Assembly: GCF_028550435.1 (NCBI RefSeq)
Contig: NZ_JAQQKV010000001.1
Location: 620,001-684,000 of the forward strand
Direction: 5' to 3'
Source: Asticcacaulis machinosus
GTDB taxonomy: Bacteria > Pseudomonadota > Alphaproteobacteria > Caulobacterales > Caulobacteraceae
DNA length: 64,000 bases
In this document: piece after piece, positions 41,557-52,181 of the stretch
Layout: every line of letters starts with the position of its first letter
Numbering within the stretch: position 1 is the first letter of the stretch
Made by a program: the position numbers and the translations under genes
Notes under the pieces: model-generated
The model's database searches: none
What the model was told of the DNA's origin: nothing
The model's input: the letters and a program-made list of their open reading frames with translations, nothing else

Positions 41557-44220
41557 TTAAGCGTTCTTGATCGCTGCCTGTGCTGCGGCCAGACGGGCGA
41601 CTGGCACACGATAAGGTGAACAGGACACGTAGTTCAGCCCAACCTTATGGCAGAACTCAATCGAAGCCGGATCGCCGCCGTGTTCACCGCAGATACCAAG
41701 CTTGATATCAGCGCGGGTGGCTTTACCCTTCTCTGCCGCGATTTTGATCAGCGCGCCAACGCCGTCCTGATCCAGACTGACGAACGGATCTTTCTCAAAG
41801 ATACCGGCTTCGATGTACGGGTTGAGGAAGCGGCCCGAATCGTCACGGCTGATGCCGAACGTCGTCTGGGTCAGATCGTTGGTTCCGAAGGAGAAGAACT
41901 CAGCCGTTTCCGCCAGCCGGTCCGCCTGCAACGCCGCACGCGGCAGTTCGATCATGGTGCCGACCTTGTATTCCAGAGCCACCCCCGAAGCGGTAATCAC
42001 TTCGCGCGCAATGGCATGGGTCATGGCCGTCAGCTTGGCCATTTCTTCCTTGGTGGCCACCAGCGGGTGCATGATGTCAGGCTTGGGCGATTTGCCCTGC
42101 TTGACCAGATCACAGGCCGCCTCAAACAGCGCACGAAGCTGGCTCTCATAGATTTCCGGGAAGGTGATCCCCAGACGGCAACCACGCCAGCCCAGCATCG
42201 GGTTGGTTTCCGACAGTTCCTTGGTACGCTTATAAAGCTTTTCCTCAGACACTTCAGTCACTTCGGCCACATGCTTGATGTCTTCCGGTGTGTGCGGCAG
42301 GAATTCATGCAGCGGCGGATCGAGCAGACGGATCGTCACCGGCAGACCGTCCATGATCGACAAAAGCTCGACAAAATCGGCCTTTTGCATCGGCTGGATC
42401 TTGGCGAGCGCCTTACGACGGCCAGCTTCGTCATCAGCCAGAATCATTTCCCTCACGGCGGTGATGCGCTCATCGTCAAAGAACATGTGCTCGGTCCGGC
42501 ACAGGCCGATCCCTTCTGCGCCAAAGCCCTTAGCGGTGTTGGCATCGGCCGGCGTTTCGGCATTGGCCAGAACCTTGAGGGTACGGAACTCATCGGCCCA
42601 TTTCATGATCTGATGGAAGTCGTCGGAAAACTCCGGTTCGATCATGCGGATCGAGCCTTTGTAGATTTCACCGATCGAGCCATCAAGCGTGACGATATCG
42701 CCGTACTTGAACGTCTGACCACGCGCCGAAAACTCCCCACGCTCGGTATATATTTGCAATTCGCCAGCGCCTGACACACACGGACGCCCCATACCGCGCG
42801 CCACAACCGCCGCGTGCGAGGTCATGCCGCCGCGTGCCGTAACAATGGCTTTGGCTGCGTGCATACCGTGGATATCCTCAGGTGAGGTTTCATCGCGAAC
42901 AAGGATCACTTCCTCGCCCGCCGCCGCCAGACGCACCGCGTCATCCGCCGTGAACACGATCTTGCCCGAAGCCGCCCCCGGCGATGCCGGCAGCCCCTTG
43001 GCAATAATGGTCCGCTCAGCCTTGGGGTCGAGCATCGGGTGCAGCAACTGATCAAAGCTCGACGGCTCAATACGCATCAGCGCTTCCTGCGGCGTGATCA
43101 GGCCCTCGCGCGCCATATCAACCGCGATCTTGAGTGCCGCCTTTGAGGTGCGCTTGGCGTTGCGGGTTTGCAGCATGAACAGCTTGCCCTGCTCAACCGT
43201 AAACTCCACATCCTGAACGTCGCGGTAGTGCTTCTCCAGCGTCTCAACGGTCGTTTCAAACTGCGCAAACACCTCCGGCAGAGCTTCCTGCATCGACGGC
43301 TGACGGTCGCCCATTTCTTCGCGGGCACGCTTTGTCAGGGCTTGCGGCGTGCGGATCCCCGCCACCACGTCTTCGCCCTGCGCGTTCAGCAGGAACTCGC
43401 CATAAAGATTGGCATCGCCGTTCGACGGATTGCGCGTAAAGGCAACCCCCGTGGCCGAAGTGTCGCCCATATTGCCAAACACCATCGACTGGATATTGAC
43501 TGCCGTACCCCAGTCTTCGGGGATATCGTGCATCTTGCGATAGAACTTGGCCCGATCGTTCATCCACGATCCGAACACGGCCTTAACCGCGCCCCAGAGC
43601 TGATCCTGCGGGTCCTGCGGGAAGTCGTGGCCCAGATCGGCTTTAACCTTGGCCTTGTAATCGGCAATCACCCGCGTCCAGTCATCAGCCGTCAGGTCGG
43701 TGTCGATCGTGATGCCTAAGCGGTCTTTGTGATCATCCAGAATATCTTCAAAACCGTGGTGCGACACGCCCAGCACCACGTTGGAATACATGGTTATAAA
43801 CCGGCGGTAGCAATCCAGCGCAAAGCGGCGATCGCCGGTCAGCTTGGCCAGCCCGTCAATCGTCTCATCGTTCAGGCCAAGGTTCAGAACCGTGTCCATC
43901 ATGCCCGGCATGGACGCCCGCGCGCCGGAGCGAACCGATACCAGCAGCGGATTATCGACGCTGCCAAAGCCCTTGCCGGTCGTCGCCTCAAGCCGCTTCA
44001 GCGCCCCGGCCACCTCGGCCTCCAGCCCCTCAGGGAAGGTCTGGCTGTTCTTATAGTAGTGGACGCAGGCCTCGGTCGTGATGGTAAAGCCCGGCGGCAC
44101 CGGTAAGCCCAGCGACGACATCTCAGCGAGGTTGGCCCCCTTACCGCCGAGAAGATTTTTCATACCGGCATTGCCGTCGGCTGTCCCCGCCTTGAAGGCA
44201 TAAACCCAGTGATGTGACAT
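41557..44220 (-). CDS. ppdK: Pyruvate, phosphate dikinase
   Basis: PpdK converts pyruvate, ATP and phosphate to phosphoenolpyruvate, AMP and diphosphate, linking glycolysis and gluconeogenesis. The 887-residue protein shows the N-terminal ATP-grasp start VYAFKAGTADGNAGMKNLLG (with GGKGANLAEM), the phosphohistidine loop GGMTSHAAVVARGMGRPCVS and the C-terminal PEP barrel with SFGTNDLTQTTFGISRDDSG and GICGEHGGDPASI (catalytic Cys). ATG 44220 follows GGGA; the frame runs 21 codons further without similarity. Two genes downstream of glyQ-glyS in the minus-strand order. Confidence 0.97.
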   Translation of the reverse strand: MSHHWVYAFKAGTADGNAGMKNLLGGKGANLAEMSSLGLPVPPGFTITTEACVHYYKNSQTFPEGLEAEVAGALKRLEATTGKGFGSVDNPLLVSVRSGARASMPGMMDTVLNLGLNDETIDGLAKLTGDRRFALDCYRRFITMYSNVVLGVSHHGFEDILDDHKDRLGITIDTDLTADDWTRVIADYKAKVKADLGHDFPQDPQDQLWGAVKAVFGSWMNDRAKFYRKMHDIPEDWGTAVNIQSMVFGNMGDTSATGVAFTRNPSNGDANLYGEFLLNAQGEDVVAGIRTPQALTKRAREEMGDRQPSMQEALPEVFAQFETTVETLEKHYRDVQDVEFTVEQGKLFMLQTRNAKRTSKAALKIAVDMAREGLITPQEALMRIEPSSFDQLLHPMLDPKAERTIIAKGLPASPGAASGKIVFTADDAVRLAAAGEEVILVRDETSPEDIHGMHAAKAIVTARGGMTSHAAVVARGMGRPCVSGAGELQIYTERGEFSARGQTFKYGDIVTLDGSIGEIYKGSIRMIEPEFSDDFHQIMKWADEFRTLKVLANAETPADANTAKGFGAEGIGLCRTEHMFFDDERITAVREMILADDEAGRRKALAKIQPMQKADFVELLSIMDGLPVTIRLLDPPLHEFLPHTPEDIKHVAEVTEVSEEKLYKRTKELSETNPMLGWRGCRLGITFPEIYESQLRALFEAACDLVKQGKSPKPDIMHPLVATKEEMAKLTAMTHAIAREVITASGVALEYKVGTMIELPRAALQADRLAETAEFFSFGTNDLTQTTFGISRDDSGRFLNPYIEAGIFEKDPFVSLDQDGVGALIKIAAEKGKATRADIKLGICGEHGGDPASIEFCHKVGLNYVSCSPYRVPVARLAAAQAAIKNA

Positions 44221-44559
44221 GATATTCCCTTTTTTGCCTTGCCACAGGTTTAAAAACACGCCCGTGGCAACTTGTCTGACCAAGTTGATGTATTAAACGT
44301 CCCGCTTGAGCACAGGATCATTTGTAGTATTTATTCGCTGCCGTTGTGCCGGAATGAAGCATCCGGACTACTCATTTATAAAAATTACGCCTTAAACTGA
44401 CTCGATATGCGTTGCGTTGCAAAAATTGCGCATAGTTTGGCGATATAATCCTAAAACCCGTTATCTTTGAATAAGTAATTACAACATATTTTTTCACTGC
44501 CGCCAACCCGCCACAGATATGGCGGGTCAAGCTTAAGCGGCTGCATCATAAAAATTCGA
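44221..44559. other. Intergenic region between glyS and ppdK
   Basis: These 339 bases hold no supported gene. Near ppdK there is a dyad CAACTTG-TCTGAC-CAAGTTG (44268-44287), which may be an operator for ppdK. A second dyad lies next to the glyS stop: ACCCGCCA-CAGATA-TGGCGGGT (44506-44527). It has no T run on either side, so it is not a standard terminator. The rest is AT-richer than the surrounding genes, as expected for a promoter region. Confidence 0.5.
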
Positions 44560-46842
44560 TTACTGGGTAACCTTTGACAGGTCCGCCACGCTTTCAACCA
44601 GTCCGCGAATATCCTGAAGCAAGGCCAGACGGTTCTGCCGGACCGACGCATCTTCGGCATTGACCAGCACCCCGTCAAGGAAGGCATCAACTGCGCCGCG
44701 CAAAGTCGACAGCGCTTTGAGAGCCTCAAGATAAGCCTCGCCCTCGATATGCTGACGCACCGTGGCGCCTACACCTGACATGCGCGCGATCAGGTCGGTT
44801 TCAACCTCCGGCGCCCCTGACATGATACGGGCATGTCCGCTTGGCAGTTCGCCCTTTTTAGCTTCGGCATTGAGGATATTGGCCACACGTTTATAGAGCG
44901 CCAGAACATCCTGCCCTTCAGGTGTATCAATGATGGATTCAAGCGCGCGGATGCGTTCGATCATGCGGATGACATCATCGTCTTTCAGCGCAAACACGGC
45001 GTCGATCAGGTCAAACCGAACCCCTTCGTCGCGTAATTGCACCTTGAGACGATCAGCGAAAAACTCAAGGAACTCAGCCTTCACGACCTCAAACGGCCGG
45101 AAGGTCAATACCGCGTCCTTAATATCCTGCTTGTTGGTGACATGCTCAAACAGGATATCCAGATCATAGTCGCGCGTATTCGGCACTACCCAAATCTGGC
45201 TTTCCAGCAGGCCCTGTTTGAAATCGCGCAGATAGTTCTCATAGGTGTCCGTCGTCCCTTGCGCCCAGCGTGGCCCGGCCGATCCGCGCCAGTTCTCCGT
45301 ATCGACATGAACCGCGCGGTCAGCATTGGCATAAGTCAATGTTGATTTATACCAGGCTTCGACCAGATCGCTTAAAGATGCCCGCACGCAATGCTCACGC
45401 AGGATGCGCAGCACCCCAAGGGCGGCCCGGCGCAGCGCATAGGGATCTTTCGAGCCTGTCGGCTTTTCATCAATGGCAAAGAAGCCGACCAGAGTATCAA
45501 TCTTATCCGCCAAAGCCACGGTCGCCGCCACCACATGGGCAGGTACTGTGTCGGACGGCCCCTGCGGCTTATAATGGTCGCGCACAGCCTCAGAGATCTC
45601 CGGGCGATGACCTGCGGCGACACTGTAATATCCGCCCATAACCCCTTGAAGTTCCGGAAACTCCCCAACCATGTAGGAGGCCAGATCGGCCTTGGCCAGA
45701 CGTGCTGCCTCACCTGACGCCGTCACATCGGCGCGCATTAGAGGGGCGATATCTTCGGCGATCAGCTTAAGCCGTTGCACCCGCTCATAAAGCGTGCCCA
45801 GTTTGGCGTGGAAGGTCACACCTTTCAGCTTTTCCAGCCAGGCGTCGAAATTACCGGCGCGGTTATCCTCCGACCAGAAGAACACCCCGTCCGACAACCG
45901 CGCCGACAAGACCTTGGCATTGCCGCGCTTGATTTCTTCGCCACCATCAGCCGCTGCCATATTGGAGACGACCACAAAGTTAGCCGCCATGTTCCCAGTT
46001 TTGTTATCCTTGACCGCAAAATATTTCTGGTGAGTCTTCATCGACGTCTTGATGACCTCCGGCGGCAGGGTCAGGAACTTCGGGTCCATATTGCCGAGCA
46101 GCGGCGTCGGCCATTCGCTCAGGCCCGCCACCTCTTCCAGCAAGCCCTGATCATCCATCAGCGTCAGGCCCGCCTTGGTGCAGGCCTCACGCGCCTTCGA
46201 CAGGATCACATTCTGGCGTTCATAATGATCCAGAATGACAAAATTTTCCAATAAGCCATTCTTATAGCTGTCGAAATCGGAAACCTTGATCGGCTTTTTC
46301 GAGCCTAAGAACCGGTGACCTTCGGTGATATTGGACGCCGTGATCCCTTCCAGTTCAAACGGAATGACCTTGCCGTTAAACAGAAAAATAATGCGCTTTA
46401 ATGGCCGCACCCAGCGGAAGGTCGACGTGCCCGACCGCATCGATTTCGGCCACGGGAAGTTCAGGATCACGTCCTCAAGGATTGCGCCCAGAACCTCGGT
46501 CGTCTTGCGGGCCGCCTTCTCAATCCGGGCGATATAGATACCGTTTTCAATGACCAGCTTATCAATGGTCAAACCGGTCTTGCGCAGGAAACCTTCCAGC
46601 GCCTGCGGTGGCGCGCCTTCGCGCGGCCCCTTGACCTCTTCGGATACCGCCGCCTGCTCCAGCGGCAGACCTTCGATATGCAGCGCCAACCGGCGCGGCC
46701 CGACATAGGACTTGATCGTCTCATAGCTAAGACCAGAAGCTTTAAGCTTTGCGTCAAACAAGCGCTCGAAATCACGCGCCGCACCCAGTTGCATACGGGC
46801 GGGAATTTCTTCGGAAAACAGCTCGATCAATAGTTGAGGCAT
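44560..46842 (-). CDS. glyS: Glycine-tRNA ligase beta subunit
   Basis: The large subunit of the alpha2-beta2 glycyl-tRNA synthetase, needed for tRNA binding. The 760-residue protein begins MPQLLIELFSEEIPARMQLG and contains LKRIIFLFNGKVIPFELEGI, KTHQKYFAVKD and DKIDTLVGFFAIDEKPTGSK, followed by the anticodon-binding C-terminal part. It follows glyQ after 22 bases on the same strand. Confidence 0.97.
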   Translation of the reverse strand: MPQLLIELFSEEIPARMQLGAARDFERLFDAKLKASGLSYETIKSYVGPRRLALHIEGLPLEQAAVSEEVKGPREGAPPQALEGFLRKTGLTIDKLVIENGIYIARIEKAARKTTEVLGAILEDVILNFPWPKSMRSGTSTFRWVRPLKRIIFLFNGKVIPFELEGITASNITEGHRFLGSKKPIKVSDFDSYKNGLLENFVILDHYERQNVILSKAREACTKAGLTLMDDQGLLEEVAGLSEWPTPLLGNMDPKFLTLPPEVIKTSMKTHQKYFAVKDNKTGNMAANFVVVSNMAAADGGEEIKRGNAKVLSARLSDGVFFWSEDNRAGNFDAWLEKLKGVTFHAKLGTLYERVQRLKLIAEDIAPLMRADVTASGEAARLAKADLASYMVGEFPELQGVMGGYYSVAAGHRPEISEAVRDHYKPQGPSDTVPAHVVAATVALADKIDTLVGFFAIDEKPTGSKDPYALRRAALGVLRILREHCVRASLSDLVEAWYKSTLTYANADRAVHVDTENWRGSAGPRWAQGTTDTYENYLRDFKQGLLESQIWVVPNTRDYDLDILFEHVTNKQDIKDAVLTFRPFEVVKAEFLEFFADRLKVQLRDEGVRFDLIDAVFALKDDDVIRMIERIRALESIIDTPEGQDVLALYKRVANILNAEAKKGELPSGHARIMSGAPEVETDLIARMSGVGATVRQHIEGEAYLEALKALSTLRGAVDAFLDGVLVNAEDASVRQNRLALLQDIRGLVESVADLSKVTQ

Positions 46843-46864
46843 GGTACGTTCTTAATCTGAAATC

Positions 46865-47785
46865 TTAAAGGCTGGGGATGGGCGCGGCATCATTGCGTGC
46901 CTCTTCCTGTGCGGCCCATTCGAGCGCACAGGCCTTACACAGGTCACGGATGCGGCCGATATAGGATTGACGCTCGGCCACAGCGATCGCCCCGCGCGCA
47001 TCCATCAGGTTAAACAGGTGCGACGCCTTCAGCACATGATCATAGGCCGGCAGGACCAGCTTATAGCCCAGTGAATTTTCCGTATTCAGGATGCGCGTGA
47101 CATTACGCTCCATGTCCTCAAACTGGCGCTTTAAGGTGTCAACATCCGAGGCCTCAAAGTTAAAGGCCGAGAACTGGCGCTCCTGCTCCTTAAACACATC
47201 GCCGTAGGTCGTACCGGCATTGTTGAATTTCAGGTCATAGACGTTATCGACGTTCTGCACATACATAGCCAGACGCTCCAGGCCGTAGGTCAGTTCGCCC
47301 GACACCACATCGACTTCGATACCGCCAACGCCTTGGAAATAGGTATATTGCGTGACTTCCATGCCGTCACACCACACTTCCCAGCCCAGGCCCCAGGCCC
47401 CGACGGTCGGGTTTTCCCAGTCATCCTCAACAAAGCGGATATCGTGAAGATCGGGATCAAGACCGATAGCCTTCAACGAGCCCAGATAAAGCTCCTGAAG
47501 GTTGTCAGGATTGGGTTTCAGGATGACCTGATACTGGTAATAGTGCTGCAAACGATTAGGGTTTTCACCATAACGACCATCAACCGGGCGGCGCGACGGC
47601 TGCACATAGGCAGCTTTCCACGGCTTTTTACCAAGGGCACGCAAAACCGTCGCCGGATGAAGCGTCCCCGCCCCGACCTCGACATCATAGGGCTGGAGAA
47701 TCGCGCAGCCCTGCTTACTCCAATAGGCATGAAGGGTGAGGATAAGGTCCTGAAAACTTAACGGTTCGGCAGATTTTGCAGTCAT
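46865..47785 (-). CDS. glyQ: Glycine-tRNA ligase alpha subunit
   Basis: The catalytic small subunit of glycyl-tRNA synthetase. The 306-residue protein begins with [20 protein letters not shown], includes [20 protein letters not shown] and [20 protein letters not shown], and ends in a helical part. It is the first gene of glyQ-glyS and is divergent from the AmpG-like permease. The protein is standard in length. Confidence 0.97.
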   Translation of the reverse strand: MTAKSAEPLSFQDLILTLHAYWSKQGCAILQPYDVEVGAGTLHPATVLRALGKKPWKAAYVQPSRRPVDGRYGENPNRLQHYYQYQVILKPNPDNLQELYLGSLKAIGLDPDLHDIRFVEDDWENPTVGAWGLGWEVWCDGMEVTQYTYFQGVGGIEVDVVSGELTYGLERLAMYVQNVDNVYDLKFNNAGTTYGDVFKEQERQFSAFNFEASDVDTLKRQFEDMERNVTRILNTENSLGYKLVLPAYDHVLKASHLFNLMDARGAIAVAERQSYIGRIRDLCKACALEWAAQEEARNDAAPIPSL

Positions 47786-47932
47786 GATCCAAGGTCAGCT
47801 CTTACTGATAATGGCCGGAACATAGAGGCTGCGCCCTGACCTGTGAAGCGCTTTATCGGCACCCGCTCATGAAAACCTGTTGTTTTCGGACAGAATCGGC
47901 TTTGCTGAGGGCGCACCACCGGAATTTGCCCC

Positions 47933-49249
47933 ATGTCCGCGATCTCTGCTGCCCATACCCGCCTCGCGCCCGTGCTTGACGCCCTGAAACGCGCCTCCGC
48001 CTGGCTGATGTTGGCGTTCGGGTTTTCGGCAGGCCTGCCGTTTTTGCTGACCGGCACAACGCTGGGATTATGGCTGCGTCAGGACGGCCAGAGCCTGACG
48101 ATTGCCAGTTTCGTGCAGTGGGTCAGCCTTATTTACGGCCTGAAATTCCTGTGGGCGCCGGTAATGGATAAGGTGCGCCTGCCTTTATTGCATCGCCTGT
48201 TGGGGCAGCGGCGATCCTATATGCTACTCGCTCAGTTGGGCGTCGTGGCAGGCCTGTGCCTTATGGCCGCGATCGGCCCCAGCGGCGGACTGGGCTGGTT
48301 TATTACCTCGGCAGCGTTGGTGGCCTTTTCGTCGGCGTCACAGAACGCGGCCATCGACGGTTGGCGGATTGAGCAAACGCGAACCGAGGCTGATGAGGCG
48401 CTCAATCCGGCCTTTTATGCCTTTGGCTATAAAATCGCGGTTCTGATCAGCGGCAGTTTGATCCTGATTCCGGCCGAGCATTGGGGCTGGCCCGCCGCGT
48501 TCTTCATGCTGGCGGCCACCATGATCATAGGTATTGCCGCCACCCTGATGGCCCCGCGTCCAGTAGATGACGGGATGATCCACGCTGAGCGTAAAACCAT
48601 CAAAAGTCTTTATGTTGATCCGCTGAAAAGCTTTTTCGGCACGCATGGCAAGGCCGCCGTGTTGATACTCATCACCGTCGGGCTTTACCGTTTGCCGGAT
48701 TATCTGATCGGGCCGGTCGCCCTGCCGCTTTATAATGACACCGGCATCAGTAACACCGAAATCGCCGCTATGCGATCAACCGTGGGCCTTGCGGCCTCAT
48801 TCGTAGGGATTGCCATTGGCGGCGCGTTGATTCTGGGGATCGGGGTGGTACGGGCGTTCTGGATCGGGGCGCTGGTCGGGCCATTGTCCAACATCTGTTT
48901 TGCGGTTATGGCGAGCTACCCCGGCAATTTGAATGTGTTCGGGGCCACGCTGTTCGTCGATAACATTGCCAATGGCGTGGCCGAGGCGGCGTTCGTGGCC
49001 TTTCTGACGCGGCTGTGCGTGCGGGAATTTTCGCTGACGCACTATGCCCTGCTCTATTCAGTGGCCGATTTCAGCGGCAAACTGCTCAAAGGCTTTGCCG
49101 GTCAGATTGTCGATAGCCTGACGCCGGATCTGGGCCTGTTCGGAGCCTATCAGGCGTTTTTTATCGGCACGGCCTTGATGGGCATACCGGCCATGCTGTG
49201 CTGTTTGTGGCTGGCGCGGACGCAAGCCATTAAACCCGCGACCTCGTAA
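47933..49249 (+). CDS. MFS transporter, AmpG-like muropeptide permease
   Basis: A 438-residue major-facilitator protein with about twelve membrane segments. The pattern GFSAGLPFLLTGTTLGLWLR followed by VQWVSLIYGLKFLWAPVMDK and the QNAAIDGWRIEQ loop is typical of AmpG, which imports muropeptides for cell-wall recycling and so can affect beta-lactamase induction. No amp regulator or beta-lactamase lies near. The start at ATG 47933 fits the family; an N-terminal polar stretch of about 20 residues precedes the first helix. Confidence 0.85.
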   Translation: MSAISAAHTRLAPVLDALKRASAWLMLAFGFSAGLPFLLTGTTLGLWLRQDGQSLTIASFVQWVSLIYGLKFLWAPVMDKVRLPLLHRLLGQRRSYMLLAQLGVVAGLCLMAAIGPSGGLGWFITSAALVAFSSASQNAAIDGWRIEQTRTEADEALNPAFYAFGYKIAVLISGSLILIPAEHWGWPAAFFMLAATMIIGIAATLMAPRPVDDGMIHAERKTIKSLYVDPLKSFFGTHGKAAVLILITVGLYRLPDYLIGPVALPLYNDTGISNTEIAAMRSTVGLAASFVGIAIGGALILGIGVVRAFWIGALVGPLSNICFAVMASYPGNLNVFGATLFVDNIANGVAEAAFVAFLTRLCVREFSLTHYALLYSVADFSGKLLKGFAGQIVDSLTPDLGLFGAYQAFFIGTALMGIPAMLCCLWLARTQAIKPATS

Positions 49250-49323
49250 GCCTGCTCCAAGTTCCGGGTTAAGGGAGCTTGCCCCTGCTTATCTTTTTGC
49301 GCTACCGCTTCGCTGCTTGAGCG

Positions 49324-51120
49324 CTACATTTGCTCCGGTGCGGTTAACCCCATTAAATCAAGGCCTTTTTCGAGTTGCTTAAGCGTCAGATCGACCAGTG
49401 CCAGACGCGAGGATTTGGTGGCATCATCTTCGGCAATCAGCACCGGACAGGCGGCGTAGAACTTGGAAAAGGTCTGGGCCAGACGATAGACATGATCCGC
49501 CAGAATATTGGGCGCGCGTTTCAGGTAGCTTTCTTTTAACGCGCTATCAAACCCATCCAGCAGCAATACAAGTTCACGCTCGGCCGGTTCGGTTACCGTC
49601 ACGACAGCCGCGTTCACGCCCTGATCGGCGGCTTTGCGCAGGATCGATTTCATGCGCACGGTCTGATACAGCAGGTACGGCCCGGTCTTGCCCTCAAAGC
49701 TCATAAAGCGATCAAGATCAAAGATATAGTTGGTCAGACGGTGATTGGACAGTTCGGCAAATTTCAACGCCGCAATGGCGACCTTATGGGCGGTGTCGGC
49801 GAAATCGGCCTCAGACAGATCCTTGCCCAGACCAGCCTCATTAAGACGGATTTTGGCCTTGTCCAGCGCACTGTCGATCAGGTCATAGAGCTTCAGAACC
49901 CCACCTTCGCGGGTCTTAAACGGCTTGCCGTCGGGGCCGTTGACCGTACCGTTGGCGGCGTGTTCCAGCTGCCCTTCAACCGCATAGCCGCCCAGATAGG
50001 CCGCGCGGAAGACCTGCACAAAGTGGGTCGCCTGACGCTGATCGACGCAATAGAGCACCAGATCCGGCGCAAATTCGACCTTGCGCTGTTTAATCGTCGC
50101 CAGATCGGTCGTGCCGTACATGGCCGAGCCTTCGGAAGATACCACCAGCATCGGCGGGATTTCGGATTTGTCATCCTCACGCGCCACACGGATGATCTGC
50201 GCCCCCTGATCCGGCACGACCAGCCCTTTGGCGGTCAATTCTTCAACCATCGGCGCCACATAAGGATCAGCGTCGGATTCACCGTACCACAGATCAAACT
50301 CAACCCCCAGCGCGCCATAATCACGGATCAAAGCTTCGCGGCTGACGGTCACAAAGTGCTGCCACAGGGCACGATAGCCCTTGCGACCATCCTGCAATTC
50401 CTTGGTCGCTTTACGGGCCCGGTCGCGATATTCAGGGTCTTCCTTGCCCTTACCGGACGCCAGCGGATAAAGGCGTTCCAAATCAGACAAACTGACCGGC
50501 GATTGCGCCGGATATTCTCCCGCAAAGTCCGCATCGAAATAGGGCAGATCGGGCTGCTCATCGGACACGGCTGTAATCAGCAGCCCCATCTGATAGCCCC
50601 AGTCGCCAAAGTGGGCATCGCCGATAACCTCATCGCCCATAAAACGGAAGATGCGTTTCAGGCTTTCGCCGATCACCGCCGTGCGCAGATGGCCGACGTG
50701 CATGGGCTTAGCGACATTGGGGCCGCCGTAATCGATAATGACCTTACGGCGCGTATCAACGATTGATGCCCCCAGCCGCTCGTCTTCACGCAAAGCATTG
50801 GCGCGATCACTCAAGGCGTTGTCAGAAACCACGAAATTCAGAAATCCAGGGCCAGCAATCTCCAGAGACTTGATATGGGCATCCCCACTCAAATGTCCGG
50901 TGATCTTCGTTGCTACCTCACGCGGATTGGCCTTGGCGGCCTTGGCCACGGCCAGCGCACCGTTACACTGGAAATCGGCCAGATCGGGCCGGTCGGAGAC
51001 ATTGACCTGCCCAAAACGCGCCTCAAACCCTTCACGCACGAAGGCACCGGCGGTCAAATCGCCAAGCACGGTTTTGAAGTCTTGCGAGCCCCTAAAGGCT
51101 TCGGCTTTCAGATCAGTCAT
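49324..51120 (-). CDS. argS: Arginine-tRNA ligase
   Basis: ArgRS attaches arginine to its tRNAs. The 598-residue class I enzyme has the HIGH-type motif as [20 protein letters not shown] (HVGH), and a KMSK-equivalent position with [20 protein letters not shown] (KTREGG, the usual alphaproteobacterial form). The C-terminal anticodon-binding domain ends [16 protein letters not shown]. It lies 75 bases after an exported protein gene on the same strand and may share its transcript. Confidence 0.97.
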   Translation of the reverse strand: MTDLKAEAFRGSQDFKTVLGDLTAGAFVREGFEARFGQVNVSDRPDLADFQCNGALAVAKAAKANPREVATKITGHLSGDAHIKSLEIAGPGFLNFVVSDNALSDRANALREDERLGASIVDTRRKVIIDYGGPNVAKPMHVGHLRTAVIGESLKRIFRFMGDEVIGDAHFGDWGYQMGLLITAVSDEQPDLPYFDADFAGEYPAQSPVSLSDLERLYPLASGKGKEDPEYRDRARKATKELQDGRKGYRALWQHFVTVSREALIRDYGALGVEFDLWYGESDADPYVAPMVEELTAKGLVVPDQGAQIIRVAREDDKSEIPPMLVVSSEGSAMYGTTDLATIKQRKVEFAPDLVLYCVDQRQATHFVQVFRAAYLGGYAVEGQLEHAANGTVNGPDGKPFKTREGGVLKLYDLIDSALDKAKIRLNEAGLGKDLSEADFADTAHKVAIAALKFAELSNHRLTNYIFDLDRFMSFEGKTGPYLLYQTVRMKSILRKAADQGVNAAVVTVTEPAERELVLLLDGFDSALKESYLKRAPNILADHVYRLAQTFSKFYAACPVLIAEDDATKSSRLALVDLTLKQLEKGLDLMGLTAPEQM

Positions 51121-51195
51121 CTTGGCACCTAAAACAAATCAGGACGCTCCGATACCGGAAGCGTCCTGAAAAGTCATTAATTTTAACCGTAAAAC

Positions 51196-51885
51196 TTACT
51201 GGCCTGCGCTCACATAACGGAAGCGTTTGCCGTCGCGGTTAAACTCAGCCATTTCCGGCGTCACGTCAAAACCGACCAAAACCTCAAAGTTAGACCCCGC
51301 CACGGTCGCGGCCGCCCGCGGGATCACGATGTTTTCAAGTTTGGTGGCCACATCAACGCGGCTCTGATCTGTGCCAAAAGTTACCGGCAGATCGAAGTAT
51401 TTTTTGGCCAGCACAGCCTGATCCTTATCGGTTACGGCCACCCAATAGCGGTAATTATTGCGATTGCCCTCGGCCGCCGGGCCACGGCCCAGCGAAAAGC
51501 CGATCATCATCTCAAGCTCGATCGGATCGCCGCCTTTGTAAGCACAGTCGGACACCACGCCGTTGATTTCACCCGTCCATTTGACAGAGGCGGTAGCCAC
51601 CTTGCCATCCTGAAAATCCTGATAGCGGGCGGCATCATAAAGCACCTTAACGAATGGGCACGGGCCGTCAGCGCGGCGTTTATCAAGGCGCAGATCGCGG
51701 CCTTCCCATTCTTCGCGGTCTTTTTCCTTATCGGCGGCAGACTTTTCGGTGTTTTCACGGCCCGAATCGCGGTCACCGCGGCGTTGTTGCGCAAAGCTGT
51801 CGGTCGGCACAGCGCTTAAGGCCACCGCCGCCAAAGCCATGCCGGCTAATAATTGACGCAAAGGAATAGACGAAATCAGCGACAT
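51196..51885 (-). CDS. Exported protein of unknown function
   Basis: A 229-residue protein with a signal peptide (LLAGMALAAVALSAVPTDSF, cleavage after FAQ) and a charged linker (residues about 33-70), then a compact domain with two cysteines (DGPCPFVKVLYDA and VVSDCAYKGGDPIELEMMIG). The pattern is common in Caulobacteraceae and related orders, where it is annotated only as hypothetical. It may assist envelope functions; no reaction is visible. Upstream of argS by 75 bases. Confidence 0.75.
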   Translation of the reverse strand: MSLISSIPLRQLLAGMALAAVALSAVPTDSFAQQRRGDRDSGRENTEKSAADKEKDREEWEGRDLRLDKRRADGPCPFVKVLYDAARYQDFQDGKVATASVKWTGEINGVVSDCAYKGGDPIELEMMIGFSLGRGPAAEGNRNNYRYWVAVTDKDQAVLAKKYFDLPVTFGTDQSRVDVATKLENIVIPRAAATVAGSNFEVLVGFDVTPEMAEFNRDGKRFRYVSAGQ

Positions 51886-51962
51886 ATGGCGTGTGCGCCC
51901 CTAAAATTATGATCTGGCTCAAGGCATAGCCAAGCCCTGAGCGATTGTATAGAGTTTTTACA

Positions 51963-51996
51963 CCAAGCGTCATGACGTTAGACTTATGACGCTTGG
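51963..51996. promoter_or_regulatory. Perfect dyad in the divergent gap before ispH
   Basis: Eleven-base arms CCAAGCGTCAT and ATGACGCTTGG enclose a twelve-base loop. It lies in the 296-base gap between the exported protein gene (minus) and ispH (plus), about 80 bases before the former. There is no T run, so an operator or a leader hairpin is more likely than a terminator. Nothing else in this gap is supported. Confidence 0.5.
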
Positions 51997-52181
51997 CAAG
52001 GCCGACTGGCCGCCCGAGCTTTGCGAGGAGCCATGCGGCGATTGAGCTGAAGAGATGAATACCAACGAAGCGGTTCTACACCGCGCAGTCTGGTATTTAA
52101 AGCGGGATAAAGGCCAAATCACGGCAGATATGTTTGCAGGCCGCCATAGCCAAAGCGCCCATAAGCCCTTATGTTGACCCC

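Noticed and set aside
41647..42774. Plus-strand frame of 375 codons within ppdK
   Set aside because: Antisense shadow of ppdK; Arg/His/Gln-rich sequence without family features.
44506..44527. Dyad after glyS as an intrinsic terminator
   Set aside because: Good stem, but no T run in either direction.
49741..50766. Plus-strand frame of 341 codons within argS
   Set aside because: Antisense shadow of argS, with no domain and no ribosome site.
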